A DNA stretch of 59,025 nucleotides. Source: Hysterium pulicare CBS 123377. Taxonomy: Eukaryota; Ascomycota; Dothideomycetes; Hysteriales; Hysteriaceae. Positions 45,266 through 57,218 of this stretch are shown here, in pieces. A model generated the notes under the pieces. It was not told the DNA's origin and ran no database searches. It saw only the letters and a program-made list of their open reading frames with translations. The stretch's first letter is position 1. Each line of letters opens with the position of its first letter. The stretch covers positions 1-59,025 of the forward strand of contig AJFK01000330.1 of assembly GCA_000467715.1 (NCBI GenBank), read 5' to 3'. Both the position numbers and the translations under genes were made by a program.

Positions 45266-46504
45266 ATGGCTACGGCGCCGTTGCATGCGCCGGAATTGCA
45301 TCGGGATCGCTTCCCTACCCTCTTCGAGGTCTTGAGTCGGAAGAGTGTGGCTCCTCTTGACCTCTTTTCCTTCTATATTTACATGCGAGATCAGCAGAGA
45401 TCGGTGGATTACTTGGACTTCTGGTCTGTTTTGGATCTCGCAGTGAGAGCATGACCCCCAATAGCTAACAAATGACAGGCTTGATGTATCTCAACATCTA
45501 ATGCTATGCCGACTATACGTTCGCCGACTCCACCGATCCGTATTCGAAGACACGCCAGAAATAGAGAAGAACAGCAAGCGATCGTCGTACATTCTGAATG
45601 ATGCCGGCGAAGGTCCTTCTACAGAAAAAGGCGGCGGCGGCGTCACCGATCAGCGACTCTCTGCCTTCTTGAGGTCAGAGACGACCGGTAGCCGAACTCA
45701 CTCTCCACAAAACAGCCAAGGGAGCAACCCATCTCTGCATTCTACTTCGGGCAGGGAGAGGCCCCCGCGGCCTAGTTTCATGATCAGTGACACAAATTCT
45801 CCAAACGATTCGAGCTCTCCGGGTCAAAATTCATCTGGCGCTGAAAACGTGCCAAGACGGGAAGACCTTCGCGCTTCTGCGGAAAAGATTCTCTACACAT
45901 ACCTGCTGCCAGGCTCGGAACGGGAGATCATCATCCCACAAAGCATATTGCACGAAGTCCAGGAGGCTATTGAAGGACCCGAACAGAGGAGCGATCCAGA
46001 ACTTTTCGACGCCGCCAAGGACTACGTCTTCCAGGCCATGGAGCGTGACGCATATCCAGGTTTCTTAAGAAGCAAGGGCCTCGGCAATCTCATTCCTCAG
46101 AGTATGATGGTCAGACTCATTGTTGGACTATTGGCCTTCTTCGGTGGCATTTGGACGGCGTTCATTCTCATCTTCCTTGACAAATCAAGGGCTACTAGAT
46201 GCTGGGTATGTTACCTTTCTTCGACAATCCTCATGTTAAAGGGTGAATGAGGGACTGACTTTTTCAGCTTATCCTACCATTCACAGTCGCCGTCTACTTC
46301 ATTGCGACGCATCAGTACATGCTAGATCCTATCCTTGCCCTGTTGGGATTCAGCGAGTACACGTTAATGAACTTCAACCGTATCCGTGAGCCTTATGTCA
46401 AAAAGACTCTCACCCGACGATCCCTCATGCTGCTACTCCTCATCCTCATGGTGGATGCAGTTATCTGCGCCTTGTTCATCTTCGTGCCGGGAAAGAGGCT
46501 GTAA
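45266..46504 (+). CDS. rgsC: RGS-domain membrane protein, RgsC/Rax1 type
   Basis: Regulator-of-G-protein-signalling relative. Yeast Rax1 helps mark the bud site, and Aspergillus RgsC affects growth and development. Exons are 45266-45423, 45479-46205 and 46268-46504, with introns of 55 and 62 nt, giving 373 residues. The split RGS-like domain starts PTLFEVLSRKSVAPLDLFSF, YLDFWLDVSQH, is interrupted by a ~130-residue Ser/Pro-rich insert, and resumes at EKILYTYLLPGSEREIIIP through DAAKDYVFQAMERDAYPGFL. Three hydrophobic segments follow (VGLLAFFGGIWTAFILIFL, LILPFTVAVYFIATHQYML, LMLLLLILMVDAVICALFIF). This RGS-plus-C-terminal-membrane layout is specific to the Rax1/RgsC class. Confidence 0.88.
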
Positions 46505-47343
46505 ATTTCCAGCGAATGCGAAAGGAGGGCGGGTGTTGGTCGGGTTGTCTCATGCAAGCAAATTTCGGACATGGAAGTACTATGAGTGGGAGAATCCGGA
46601 ATCAAGCTGCGCTATACAAAGCCAGACAGAGACTACAGCATTGAAAGTAAGTATCTCACTCCCGAAAAGTTATCCCACACTTGCCCACACTTGCCCGCAC
46701 ATGCCCGCACATGCCCGCAGCTTTTCACACATTCCGAGGGAATTGCCAGTCTTCCTTGGTGCATGTTGTTCTGTTTCATTTGTCTATACCCCCTTTCCTT
46801 TTATTTTGTTTTAATGCAGTCTCTGGCACCTGAAAAGGATTTATCATCGGTGTATGTTGATGATGTGGAGGAATTTTCGTACCTCTTGGTAGTCGAGGCC
46901 GAAGCCACAAGCTGAAGGTGCATTCCGCATTCGGCACCGTCATCTCCGCGACTTAGTCGTTGCAGTACAAGGCCCGGGACGCCCACGATGGCGAAGTCAG
47001 TCGGGTTCATTTCAGCGAGGTGTTTTCGGGTTGTCACAAGGCGCGAAGGGCAATCGCAGTTGTAATAATATAATGAGATGCAATTATACAATCCATAACG
47101 CGCATTGTCTGGCTCTTGGATCTGGTAAATCAAAGTCCAACGATGCTGCACTCATTTCCCCCGTAGACTGCGTCGAGTGTTGTGATGAGAATAGGTGGTC
47201 CAAGCGTCGGGATGACGTTGGAAGCTACATCTTCACAAGAAGCGTCAATGGATTCAATGGATTCAACACCTCTATCCACATCAATGCAGCCAGTCCACCG
47301 GTAACATCACGAGAGCGCATCGGCTCACATTATTCATCCAACC
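46505..47343. other. Intergenic region with 10-bp tandem repeat
   Basis: About 840 bases hold the RGS 3' flank and the promoter of the Rmd-like gene. Apart from the tandem repeat listed separately, only chance ORFs occur. Confidence 0.5.
46677..46720. repeat. 10-bp tandem repeat, CACxTGCCCx, about 4 copies
   Basis: Successive units CACTTGCCCA, CACTTGCCCG, CACATGCCCG and CACATGCCCG form an imperfect array 170-215 bases downstream of the RGS stop codon. The sequence variants are ordered, as expected from stepwise slippage. Confidence 0.9.
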
Positions 47344-49235
47344 ATGAGTGCAATAACCACCAAAAACAAACGGGGGCCCACTGTCCTTGTACGTTCACAT
47401 GTTTGATCAAAATACTCGTCTCATACTAAGATACCCCGTTCATAGGTCACTGACACGCGCGACAACCAATCCCGTCCACCTCAACGCGCACCTCTCGTTA
47501 GAACGGGAACGAAACTCATTTCTGTCGACAACATCCTCCAGTACGCTTCCGAAATCCCCTCGCAACAACGCCGCGGCCCCCCAAACCAACGCCCCAAGAT
47601 AAACAACCGTACCCCCAGTGGACGGCATCCGCTCGACCCAAAATTATCCGGTCGATTATTACCGCATCACATCCCCACGCGCTCGAGTAAACTCAGCGAG
47701 AAGCTCGTTCTTCTACCCGAGACTGAAGAGGGAGATGAGGACGAGAAGGGGGATTTTGGCGATGATGGGGAGGGGGAGGGACCTCCTAAAGATGAGGCTC
47801 TGGAAAGGAGAGCCGTGAAGGGGGGGTTGAAGGATAAGAGCTATGCAGAACGATTGCCGAAAGCCCGACGAACGGAGAAGTTGGCAAGGGTGACGGCGTA
47901 TTGTACGGCCCAGGCTTACAAGATGAAGTCGACGGCCGAGTTTGTGAAGACGCAACATCATGCAAGGACGAAGTTGTATGATGATTGTCTCTACACGGTC
48001 TATCATCTACCGTTACTACCGGGCAGCGACGGGTACAGAGTGAGGAGTAGTCCCGTGCTGAAGAGTCCGGGCGGGAAGAGTGTCCTAGACGAAGAGATTG
48101 AGCGAAACGAGATGCGGGAGTATCACGAGGGATATTTCGAGGACACGGATGAATACAGCATCCGAGGCAGCGAGGAGGAAAGTCCTGGCCCGAGTCCCGA
48201 TGGACGGACTGGAGATCAAGAGCAAGAGCAGCGAAGAGATTCTACTGATTCATCGAGAGGAGAGTACCCGCACGATGGCGCATCCCCTACCCATCGTATC
48301 CCTCCCAACGCCCTCTCCTTTGGCGAAATGTTCGTCTTTTCCTACGGCGTCGCCGTCTTCTGGAACTTCACCGAGCGACAGGAAAAAGACATCCTCGCCG
48401 ATCTCACTTTCTCAGCCACTGAAACGGGGGTCTCTCTCGCCACTCGTGCCTTACTGGAATCCGACTTCGAGACCGAGGAATTTCATTTCGAGTACAACCC
48501 TGGGATCCCCCGACCAAGAGTGTTCAATGATATGATTACGCTGAAGAGTGGGGATCATATGATTAAACTAGCTATGAGCCATGCGATTTCGCAGAGCACG
48601 AAGTTGAGTTTGTTCGAGGAGAGGATGGCGAAGACGATGTTGGAGGCAGAGTACATACCAAGACGACTGGCACTTACTGGAAGACTAGGAATGAGCAGAG
48701 GAGAGGTTGTCAAGATGATAGGGAGACTCTTCACGTCTCGAGTCGATGTTAATCTATGTAAGCTTTCCTCCCTTGCTTTCTACCCCGAGCCTCACCCTTC
48801 CTCCATCATCGACTAATACTCTTCACAGCCTCCAACATGCTCGACACGCCAAATTTCTTCTGGGAATCCGAACCCACACTGCATCCCCTCTACACCGCCA
48901 TCCGCGAATACCTCGAGATCAAGCCCCGAATCCAAGTCCTCAACGAACGCTGTCGCGTCTTCCTCGACCTGGGAGAAATCCTTTCTGATTCCATTTCAGA
49001 CAAAAAGATGACGAGAATCACGTGGATCATCATCGTGCTGATTGTGCTTAGTATTTGTGTTACTTGTTTGGAGGTGCTGCTTCGATTTGCTATTTTGCAT
49101 CATCAAGGGAAGGTGGGCGCCGGTGAGGAGGCACAACTGGGAAGGCGGAGGGCTGCTATTGCGGGACCGAGTTTGTTGCTGGGTAGGGGGGTGATGTGGG
49201 CTTTTTCGAGCGTCAAGGGGAGTATTGCACCGTGA
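47344..49235 (+). CDS. Rmd1/Rmd8-like DUF155 (YAGE/RMND1) family protein
   Basis: Members include yeast Rmd1 and Rmd8 (meiotic nuclear division), fission yeast Sad1-interacting factors and mitochondrial RMND1. Exons are 47344-47388, 47446-48757 and 48829-49235, with introns of 57 and 71 nt, giving 587 residues. The first ~150 residues are disordered and charged, with an acidic ETEEGDEDEKGDFGDDGEGE run. DUF155 begins at LARVTAYCTAQAYKMKSTAE and continues through TKLYDDCLYTVYH. After an acidic insert it resumes with MFVFSYGVAVFWNFTERQEK, the most conserved block, then LKSGDHMIKLAMSHAISQST and DTPNFFWESEPTLHPLY. The single C-terminal membrane span (ITWIIIVLIVLSICVTCLEV) matches family topology. 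Extra-mitochondrial, Rmd8-like, is the better fit. Confidence 0.88.
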
Positions 49236-49480
49236 AATGAACTGTAGGAAGAGCCGTCTTATTAGTGGGCTTTCTGTTTGATTCCGTTCCTTTGCATAGC
49301 GCGGCGTCAAATTCAGTTGATTGAAACATTCCCAAACTTTATACTAGACATTCGTCATCACGAGGCTTGAATTCCCCATGACTGTGTCAAATTTCCGTTG
49401 ACATGTTCGTCGAATCGTGTAAGCGATGAACAAGTAATTGAAGAAGAAATCTGTAACTGTATGCATAGTCCTAGTAGCCT

Positions 49481-50601
49481 TCACTCTTCCTTATCGGCAG
49501 CAAACTTCTTCAACTCATCCAACTTCACACTCTGCAATGCGGTTTCATTCGTCCTGTTCAGAAAGACCCTGGCATATCGTTAGTTTCATCTCGCTCTTTC
49601 GAGTCTTCTCTTCCCATCCCCCATCCAGCATCTATCCCTTTTCCATCTCCTTTCCCAGCAAGTATCCGTCACCCAACTACCATTTTATCTCTCCAATCCC
49701 TGCCCTGGCCCTCTCTGCAGAAAGAAACCACGCCTCCACAAACTCCTCAAACCCTTCAAAGGCAAGCAGAGAGCTGGATAAGAAGAAGAAAAGAACTTAC
49801 TTCGGCACCTTGGGATCATTCTCCCCATTCCTAGCATCGAACGCCTCCTTCCACCTATTCACGCAGAGACACCATTTGCAGCCGGACGTCAGGCCTGCGG
49901 AGCGGAGATCGTTGCCTTTGCTGGCGGAGAAGTCGAGGAATTCGTTCGTGAGTTCGGCTATCGAGGAGATGGATGGGTTAGGTCTATCGAAGAGGGGGAG
50001 GGGAAGGGCTAGAGGGAAGATATGAGGGAGTATGGATGGTGAGAGTAGTGAAAAGAAAGCCAGGAATGAACAATTGACGAGTAGAGTTGATTGATAGTAG
50101 GTAGAGGTGACGGAGTTAGAAGGGGGAAGAGCTGAATTGGGGTCGAGAGAGGTGGGACGAGGAGGCAGTGAAGAGCGAGTATGAGAGACGTAGATCCACA
50201 TCCATACCAGCAACGCTATGATTCCCATAATCCCCCGCCGGCACCTCACAATACCCCGTCCGCATGAAGCCCGTCAAAGGTCTCGTGCTATGGAGTTGGA
50301 GGGGCTTCTTGAAGACTATCAATCACTCCACGAGTCAGCATATGTAAACCCAGCCCCGACTTGACAACGGGCATTTCAATCAATGATCTTACGAAAACAA
50401 TCTTGAATGGAAGTGAGGGCAGTATCGGGGAAAGGGTCTCTTGCCGTTCAGCTCCATCTTTTTCTTCTGGCCCTGACTCTGCCTCTGCTTCGGTATTTCA
50501 ATCTTGATATCCACAACCTGGGCGAACTTTCTCGACGGCGTCTGTTTTTGGAACAGTTTCTGGAAGGATGATTTCACGTAATTTGCAGCAAGCCGTGACA
50601 T
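49481..50601 (-). CDS. DUF2237 family protein, 5' exon uncertain
   Basis: Small conserved proteins of unknown biochemical function, found in bacteria and fungi, with conserved Cys-rich blocks. Three 3' exons are firm. 50315-50208 gives FKKPLQLHSTRPLTGFMRTG and YCEVPAGDYGNHSVA. 49957-49801 gives ELTNEFLDFSASKGNDLRSA and CKWCLCVNRWKEAF. 49568-49481 gives VFLNRTNETALQSVKLDELK and the stop. Introns of 250 and 232 nt are unusually long for this window. The 5' exon is not resolved: frames between 50390 and 50601 are open and an ATG sits at 50601, but no single junction there is convincing. An exon ending at a GTAAGA donor near 50392 is the best candidate. Confidence 0.75.
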
Positions 50602-51149
50602 GAATACAAAGGAAAAGAGGTAGACGGAGTGTAGTTCTTTTGTGGTTGTGGAGAAAGGCGATACTCAGCCAGGTAGGGCTGCACTCATTGACGGATGACG
50701 TTTTCAAGGGTCCATCTTGCCGATCCCAGATCTCCACCACATCGAAAGCGGCGGTGACGATCTGTAAACAAAAAGAGACGACGTTCAAATCTTCATTATT
50801 CGATTCTGATGCTTTTGAAGAGTCTACATAACACTTTCTCTCTATACATACTCGTAAACACTGACTACTTGCCATCAATGGCACAGACAACCGTGGACGT
50901 GATTTCAGCCATGTACTTATTTACCAATCATGCAAATGGCTATGTCCATCAAAATTATCCATAAAAGTCGTAGTAAACAAACACCTCGTATGCAGAAGTT
51001 GAATCCAAACGCCTTGTCGCAATGCAATCAATGCATCCAGAATTTTCAACTTCAACCTGTCTCCATTGCTCGTCTCCATCAGGGTTTTCAGTTCATACGC
51101 ATAGCATTCTCACAACTCTGCATCTCCAAATTTCCGTAGACCGGTCCAC
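50602..51149. other. Intergenic spacer
   Basis: About 550 bases form the promoter or leader of the DUF2237 gene and the 3' flank of ELL. The 130-codon minus frame at 50498-50890 has no domain. Nothing else was seen. Confidence 0.45.
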
Positions 51150-53402
51150 TTAAGCCTTTCCCTTGCCCGCACCAGCCTTGATATCCCGCTTCATCTCCTC
51201 AAGCTTCCTATGCATCTTCATCAAATCCTCCCGCTGTTGCTCGCTAGGAGCCTTCTCCGACTCGGCCAACTGCCAGTACAACTCCTCATAGCGCTTGTAA
51301 TATCTCTGAAACTTCTGGCTGAGCTCCACCGTCTGGCGGAATGACAGCGACGGAAAGGACGGAGAAGTCGCAGATGACGACGAGCCGGGCGATGAAGGGT
51401 TGTTGTTCTGCTGGCTGGAGTTATTGCTGTGAACCGGGTAACGAGAAGCGAGGTGCGTATCGATAGAAGCAACTTTGCGATGTTTAGTAGCGCTACCACT
51501 TGGTGTATGTGAGTCATGTCTGTGATCTCTATCCGAATCGTCTGCTTTTCTTTTCAATGACTGTGACGAGGACGGCGTGGATCCATTCGCTTTGCTGGCC
51601 AGGCTAAGGGGAGTGGAGATGGGTGTTCCTCCATTCATCTTCCGTTGCTTCACGGAGAGGTTGTGCTCGTGGATGGAACTGTCAATGTCATTGGCTTTGC
51701 GTTTGAGGGATCGGTCAGAGTTGCCTGACGACGTCTTTGCCGGGGATGGGGCGGCCGAGAGCGCTTTGTGAACTGGATGAGAGTCTTCAAAATCACTCGC
51801 ATTGACTGGCGGTGATGCCGAGAGCGGTGAGGGGTTCTTCGGCTTCGTGTTCGTGTTTGTAGGCATCGGTGGTTTGGCACTTTTCATAGGCCTATCCTTG
51901 GCAGGGACCTCTCGTGATGGAGCCTTGGCTTTGTGGCGCGATGGTTCGTCGGCGGATGTGGTGGCTTTCTTGCTTCGAATTTTGGTGGATTCCATAGATG
52001 GTGTGCTCGTCTTCGTTGTGGCTGCCTTCGCCGCAGTCACCGCCTTCCCAGCGTCATCCCTGACCGACTTCTTCTCTTTGGGCTCTTTTGCCTTTCTACC
52101 GTCTTTGTCCGGCTCTTTCTCATCTACCTTAGGTGCTGTAGCTTTTTTCTCAGTGAGCTTCGAGATCTTGTGCATTGGTGTACTGGGTTTCTGAGCCGGC
52201 GCTGTGACGTTCAACCGTGAGAGGACCTTGCCCTTGCCGCGTTCGTTCTTCGGAAGAAGCTTCTGCCATAATTTATCATCCTTGGGCAAACGAAGACGAT
52301 CGTATGCCTTGATAGCGTTGCCAATTGCCTTCTCCCGGTCATCGGCTGTTTTGTAAGGGAAGACCCAGGGGTCGAGTTCTTTGTATGCCTTGTCACTCAG
52401 ATGCCAATACGGATCCTGGTATTTGGCAATCTTGGCGAGTAGTTCTCGCAAGTCGACTACTTTGCCGCGGGTATCCCAAACCAATTGATTGTTCGATCTG
52501 GGTTCAAGGGCGAGAATATGAATGATGGGAATGCGTAGCGCCTTGAGCTTCTCGGACCTGGGAATTGAGACAACGGGCTGAGAGGTCGGGGCATCCATGG
52601 GCATGTATGGAGGTTTGAAAGCGGCCATTGGGCTAGATCCTGACGATCGTAAAGGTGAGGAGTGGTTTGAAGAAGGCAGGAGATGTTGGTGAGGTTTTAA
52701 GGATTTCGAGGGGAACCGGCGGTGGCCTGTAGGTAGAGGACTCGCGTCACCGACAATGGTTCTGTTCTATTGTAAGCGGTACGTTCAATAAGCTCGATAA
52801 GTATTGTTCGCTGCAACTGTGGGCCAAGGCCGCGGGAATGGTATTCACCATGGTGAATGGGTGAATAGTGGGGCAACCATACTTGTTGGCTTCCTTTAAT
52901 TCCGAAATCGCTGCCATGGAGCTTTTCAATTGTTCTAAAGCCGTATCTACCCCAGACGTCACTTGTTCCGCCTTTTGCACCGCCAAAGAATGGTTAATCA
53001 GCCCGGTGAATTGTAGGTCATCGTCGTCACCAGCACCGCTAGATTGGTATAACTCGTATCGAAAGCTCTCGGAGCTTGTCTGAAGAACATGGGTTTTGTC
53101 GCCGTACTTGAGTTGCTATCTAAGTGTCAGTCCAACATTCACTCTCGGACGGTGAAGGCGGAGGTAAGGCGGAGGTAGCAAGTTCCCCAAGAAATTTATT
53201 AAACACATACAGGAGTCCTGCCGAAGAGAATCTGGGAGGGCCTCCCGCTCCTCACGCTTTCCAAAAGTTCATCGACTACATCTTGGGTCATTTCAAGTTG
53301 CATGACTTGAAGACGGTGTGGTTTGCCATGTTTAGTGCCAATGTCGGTATCCGGGGCCCCATGGAGGGCAATGCCACTCGCGGACAAAACGGTCGCAGAC
53401 AT
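51150..53402 (-). CDS. RNA polymerase II elongation factor ELL homologue
   Basis: ELL suppresses pausing by RNA polymerase II in the nucleus. Exons are 53402-53211, 53115-52883 and 52761-51150, with introns of 95 and 121 nt; 2037 nt encode 678 residues. The N-terminal ELL domain includes ESVRSGRPSQILFG, LKYGDKTHVLQTSSESFRYE, GLINHSLAVQKAEQVT and ALEQLKSSMAAISELKEANK. A winged-helix-like region then reads LKALRIPIIHILALEPRS, WHLSDKAYKELDPWVFPY and NAIKAYDRLRLPKDD. A ~300-residue disordered Lys/Ser/Pro-rich linker with basic motifs (LKRKA, KHRKVA) follows. The C-terminal QKFQRYYKRYEELYWQLAES coiled segment corresponds to the occludin/ELL homology region. An ATG in exon 3 at 52628 opens a long frame but would miss the N-terminal domain. 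Confidence 0.85.
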
Positions 53403-56400
53403 GGTGGTTCACAAGAAAGGATGTCTTGAAGACCAGATCAAGAAGAGGGACGAACGGTCTCGCACCAGCAAGAGAGGGTGTTAAGGGAAACGATGCATGG
53501 AGAAAAACAGCACCCAGAGATGAAGGGTGACGATGGAGCAAGCAGGCGGAGTTGTCGATGCTAGGTTGCTTGCTCTGCTCACGAGAACAGGCGTATGTCT
53601 GGGTGAGTTGGCAAGCAGAGGCGGAGTAACGAAGAGAGGAACAAAGAAGAGGCTCGAGGTGGTGTCAGACAAAGTCAGAGTGTCATAGCGTAGATGGGAC
53701 GGAAAGGTTGAGCGAAGCACGGGGTCTCGGCAGGCATGGACTGGCCCAGGCTGAAACGATTATTGGGCGTTAGGAAGCAGGAAGAGAATGAAAGGCGGGG
53801 GATTCAATTCTCTGATGAGGATGAGTGTCGGCCAGCGGACTGTCCGGTGCAGGGCGGCAGCGTTGAATGGGGTGAATTGGGCGGCCCGCAGATGGGCAGA
53901 TGGTTTGGATGGATGGGTGAGGTGCGGGCGCCAGGTACGTTGTGCAACGTCAATCGAGAGCGTGTGCTGCAAGGCATTAAGCCCCCGTCACCGAAGTACG
54001 ATTACGAGGACGCTCGGCGTGTGCGTATTACATCTACTTGAGCTATTGCTACGAAACATTGCCTCCAATGGCCTCTCCATCCTTTTCGGCATGCCCATAC
54101 TCGGCCTTCTCACGACTATACGGAGTGTGTACACAGATTGTACTGTACGTGTGCAGAGGCAGCCAAAGGATGGGCTGGACGCAGACGGACCCAGAGACCC
54201 GAGGAAGCAGTTAAAGATTCGGGATGGCTGGCCGGCGTGCACCCTGTTCGGTGGCCTAAGGAAAGCCAGTTGCGCTTGGCTGGCCGAATTGAAGTCGAGC
54301 ATGATCCCGGAGCGTGCCTGTTTCGTGTTCCTGAGTTTGAATTGATCCGTCCGTCGTCCTGCTGGTGTGCTTCGGCGTCACTAAACCTCACACAGAGCGC
54401 AATCCCTTCCTTTCCACCACTATTTGAGAGTCGGACAACCCGCTCACGTCGACCCGCCACCCACGCACACAGGGCTTACGCAGGCGGTAGGGCTCAGCTG
54501 GGCGGTGGGCAGGCTGGTCATCGGGCGATGCCGTCTGGACAACCTTGGACAGCCTTGGACAGCAGGGCAGGCCACAGCGACTGGCAAGCTAAACTTGGAA
54601 GCGGTCCAGGCGCCCGTAGCGGGTCCTGGGGAGCTGCGGGGCGGGGCAGAGAGATCCATTTTCGTTTCGTCGTGCATCCCTCCAGATCAACTGGCCCAGC
54701 GACGTCTAATCTTGTCGAGAAGAGATCGACACTCGTACATGTTGGACTTCACATGTCTTCAGAAATGCATATCAAACAACTATTGTTCATCGTCTCCATA
54801 TGATACAGCAGCATGTCGGAGGGGAATGAACGGGGAATTGGAGGAACAACCCCACCTGCCAAGCCCGAAACGCAGATTCCTGCCAGCTGGCTACCTGCAT
54901 CGCTGCATGCCGCAGACGGATCCGACCTGTTTGCCTCCAAGCACGCCCTCACTACAAAGATGGAAAGCAACCAGCTCGAAAGAGAGCATCCATATACCTG
55001 AACGCTAATCCACCACTCGCATACACCCTACAGGAACCATTTCGCATTTGTTCAAACCTCAGGCCATTCAGGCAAGTGATAGCTCTAGCTCCGAACCCCG
55101 TGCTGCAGCGTCTTCTATCTTGCCGCCCGGACAGCGGGATGCCATGTGGTTATCGACCACATCTGCGCTAACGCGCTGAGGAAGCAGCTTCATAGCGAGA
55201 ACGGAGGGTTGACTAACATGGAGAGCGGAGGTGGATATGCGACCTTATGCGGCCTTGCGGTGGAAAAGGAATGTCGATGATGCACTGCTCTCGATGATCT
55301 GCAGGTACTCCGAAAGCGTCTCTCTCAAGCGAAAAGACGTCTCAATGCAAGCCACCACGCGCACCAATTCTTCTGGAGTGTTTCCGCAAGTGCATGAACA
55401 AAGGCCGCGAGTCCACTTTCAAAGTCGCTACAAATAGAGCTTGACGTTGACCCGTACCGCGGGCTATGTCATACTGGCATGGAACAATAATACCGAATAG
55501 ATTGGCTTCAAAGTAAGGTACCCGGGTCCCGTCCGAAAATGCCAGGTCGCTACCTCACTAGTATCAATATTCAATCTACCATATTGCCTTTCCCCGCCTC
55601 TCGTGGCAATCTCATTTCCTGGAGATGAAATCGGGCAGTTATGCTTGGACCATCGACATCGACTGATTGCGTATTGCGTGTTTGCTATCAAGGCATCTTG
55701 GCCGTCGAGGCTGCATCTGGACATGGGGACATGGAGGGTCACGAGGTCTATGAGATTGTCTTTGCCTGCGCAAGGGAGGAAATTGATTTGCTTTTCATCC
55801 ACAGGCACGTGTTTCTAGTCAGGTCCAGATGTTGTTGATGTCGAAGTCTCAGACAACGTCCTAAGCGGTTGACTCCGAAAGCCTGACCCTCATTCCGTCT
55901 CATTAACACCTTCCTTGATGTATATATCTGGTGTAACGCATCTTATGATGAAAAGGAAGGTTTCATTCAGGTCGTGACTCGATCGCTACCTAGGAAAGAC
56001 CGTAATGCATTACTTCTTCCCAAAAGAGTAACAACTGGAATACACCCGAATGCCCCAGCTCCTTGAGAAACCACGCTTTTACTCCCGACCATGCAATAAT
56101 GCAACCAACCCGTTGAATGAAAGTACTAGTAGCTCAAAAAACAACCAGCGAAGAAACGCTTTTGTACTGCGAGGGTATCCAAGACAATCGGGTACGGGGG
56201 AAGTGTACGCTTTTGTTGGCAGGCGACCCAAATACAAAGGACGAGACCAAGCCATTATGCTTTTCAAGACGACAAGTACAGTGCTCATGAAAGTACCTGG
56301 GTACCATGAACAAGACCACCAACACCCTCACCATACCTGCTCCAAATGCGGGACGCAACACCAATGCTGCCAATGAGAAACGAAAAGGTATCCCAGAAAA

Positions 56401-56433
56401 GAACGCCCGCCAATGCGAAAGGTGAAAGGTTGT
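53403..56433. other. Three-kilobase gene-free block
   Basis: Between ELL and the E2 gene I find no credible gene. Several long but compositionally odd ORFs occur (53736-54041, 53788-54345, 54138-54803, 54424-55008) in overlapping frames on GC-rich sequence. They are rich in Arg, Gly, Ser and Trp and lack domains. A small local repeat of CCTTGGACA lies at 54541-54562. Part of this interval must be the ELL promoter, and the segment next to 56434 is the E2 3' UTR. Confidence 0.45.
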
Positions 56434-57218
56434 TTAGAGACCGTCGGCCTCCATCTCTTCCGGGGTCTTGTGACGAGCGAGGACGTGGCGCTTGAACTCG
56501 GCTGGATCTTTGTCCCAGAGCTCCGCTGCTTGACCGTTGAGTGGGCTTGCGCTGTGAGAGATCACATGTTAGCAAGCTATTGACCAAACATGCGGTTAAC
56601 GTTAGGAAGAACAAGACGAGATGAGAATACGCGAGAGAGCATGAGAGCATGAGAGCATAAGAGTTTGAGAAGAGAAGAGTGTGAGAGCATGAGTATGTGA
56701 GAGTATGAAAGTCGGGTTGCGTACTTGTTGGGTTCACCAAGCAAGCTCTGCAAGCTAAGCAAGACGCTCTGCACATTGCAGACAGCGCTCCATTTATCCT
56801 TGAGGATGTCCAGGCAGATACGACCAGAAAAGTCAATGTTCGGGTGGTAGATGGGTGTCTTGAACAGGACTGCCGGAGGAGTGAGCGGATAGTTGTTGCC
56901 AAATTCGAATGCAAGCTTGAAGGTGAGCCCGGCGTATGGCGTGTCGTCAGGCCCGTCGATAGTTCCGGTCCACTTCATGAGATTCTCATCGTTGGGGAAG
57001 GCAGTGACGCCAGCCGCAGGTTGGCACATGAGATCCATGAGTTCCTTCTGAAGGCTGTTGGGAAGTGTCAGTCTCTGCGCTTGTTCCAGATCAGACGAGA
57101 GGGGAGGGGATGGAAACACATACCGCTTGGTGACATTGGCAGTATTGGCAGCAGAGCGCGAAGGAGTGTTGACTTTCCCCTCGCCGGAGGTCATTGGTCC
57201 ACGATTGGTAGAATCCAT
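56434..57218 (-). CDS. ubc11: Ubiquitin-conjugating enzyme E2, UBC11/UBE2C class
   Basis: E2 partner of the anaphase-promoting complex that marks cyclins and securin for destruction. Exons are 57218-57124, 57054-56725 and 56551-56434, with introns of 69 and 173 nt; 180 residues, the same size as UBE2C. The Ser/Thr-rich N-terminal extension typical of this class precedes TKRLQKELMDLMCQP. The UBC fold shows the HPN motif and active site in YHPNIDFSGRICLDILKDKW, with the catalytic Cys in RICLDIL. The C-terminus LLGEPNNASPLNGQAAELW is diagnostic. An in-frame ATG upstream at 57332 would add a basic leader and is less likely. Confidence 0.93.
56627..56712. repeat. Degenerate GAGCATGA-type repeat inside E2 intron
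   Basis: The second intron of the E2 gene carries repeated purine-rich units (GAGCATGA, GAGTATGT and similar) on the plus strand. In the transcript they form a long pyrimidine-rich CTCTCATG series. This expands the intron to 173 nt, about three times the usual length in this window. Confidence 0.85.

Noticed and set aside
52628-52630. ATG at 52628 as the ELL start, giving a 492-residue protein
   Set aside because: Two upstream exons encode the conserved N-terminal ELL domain and join in phase, so this ATG is internal.
54138-54803. 221-codon plus-strand ORF, with 194-codon and 185-codon ORFs overlapping it in other frames
   Set aside because: Several frames are open at once in GC-rich, stop-poor sequence. 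The translations are Arg/Gly/Ser/Trp-rich, have no domain, and do not splice into anything.
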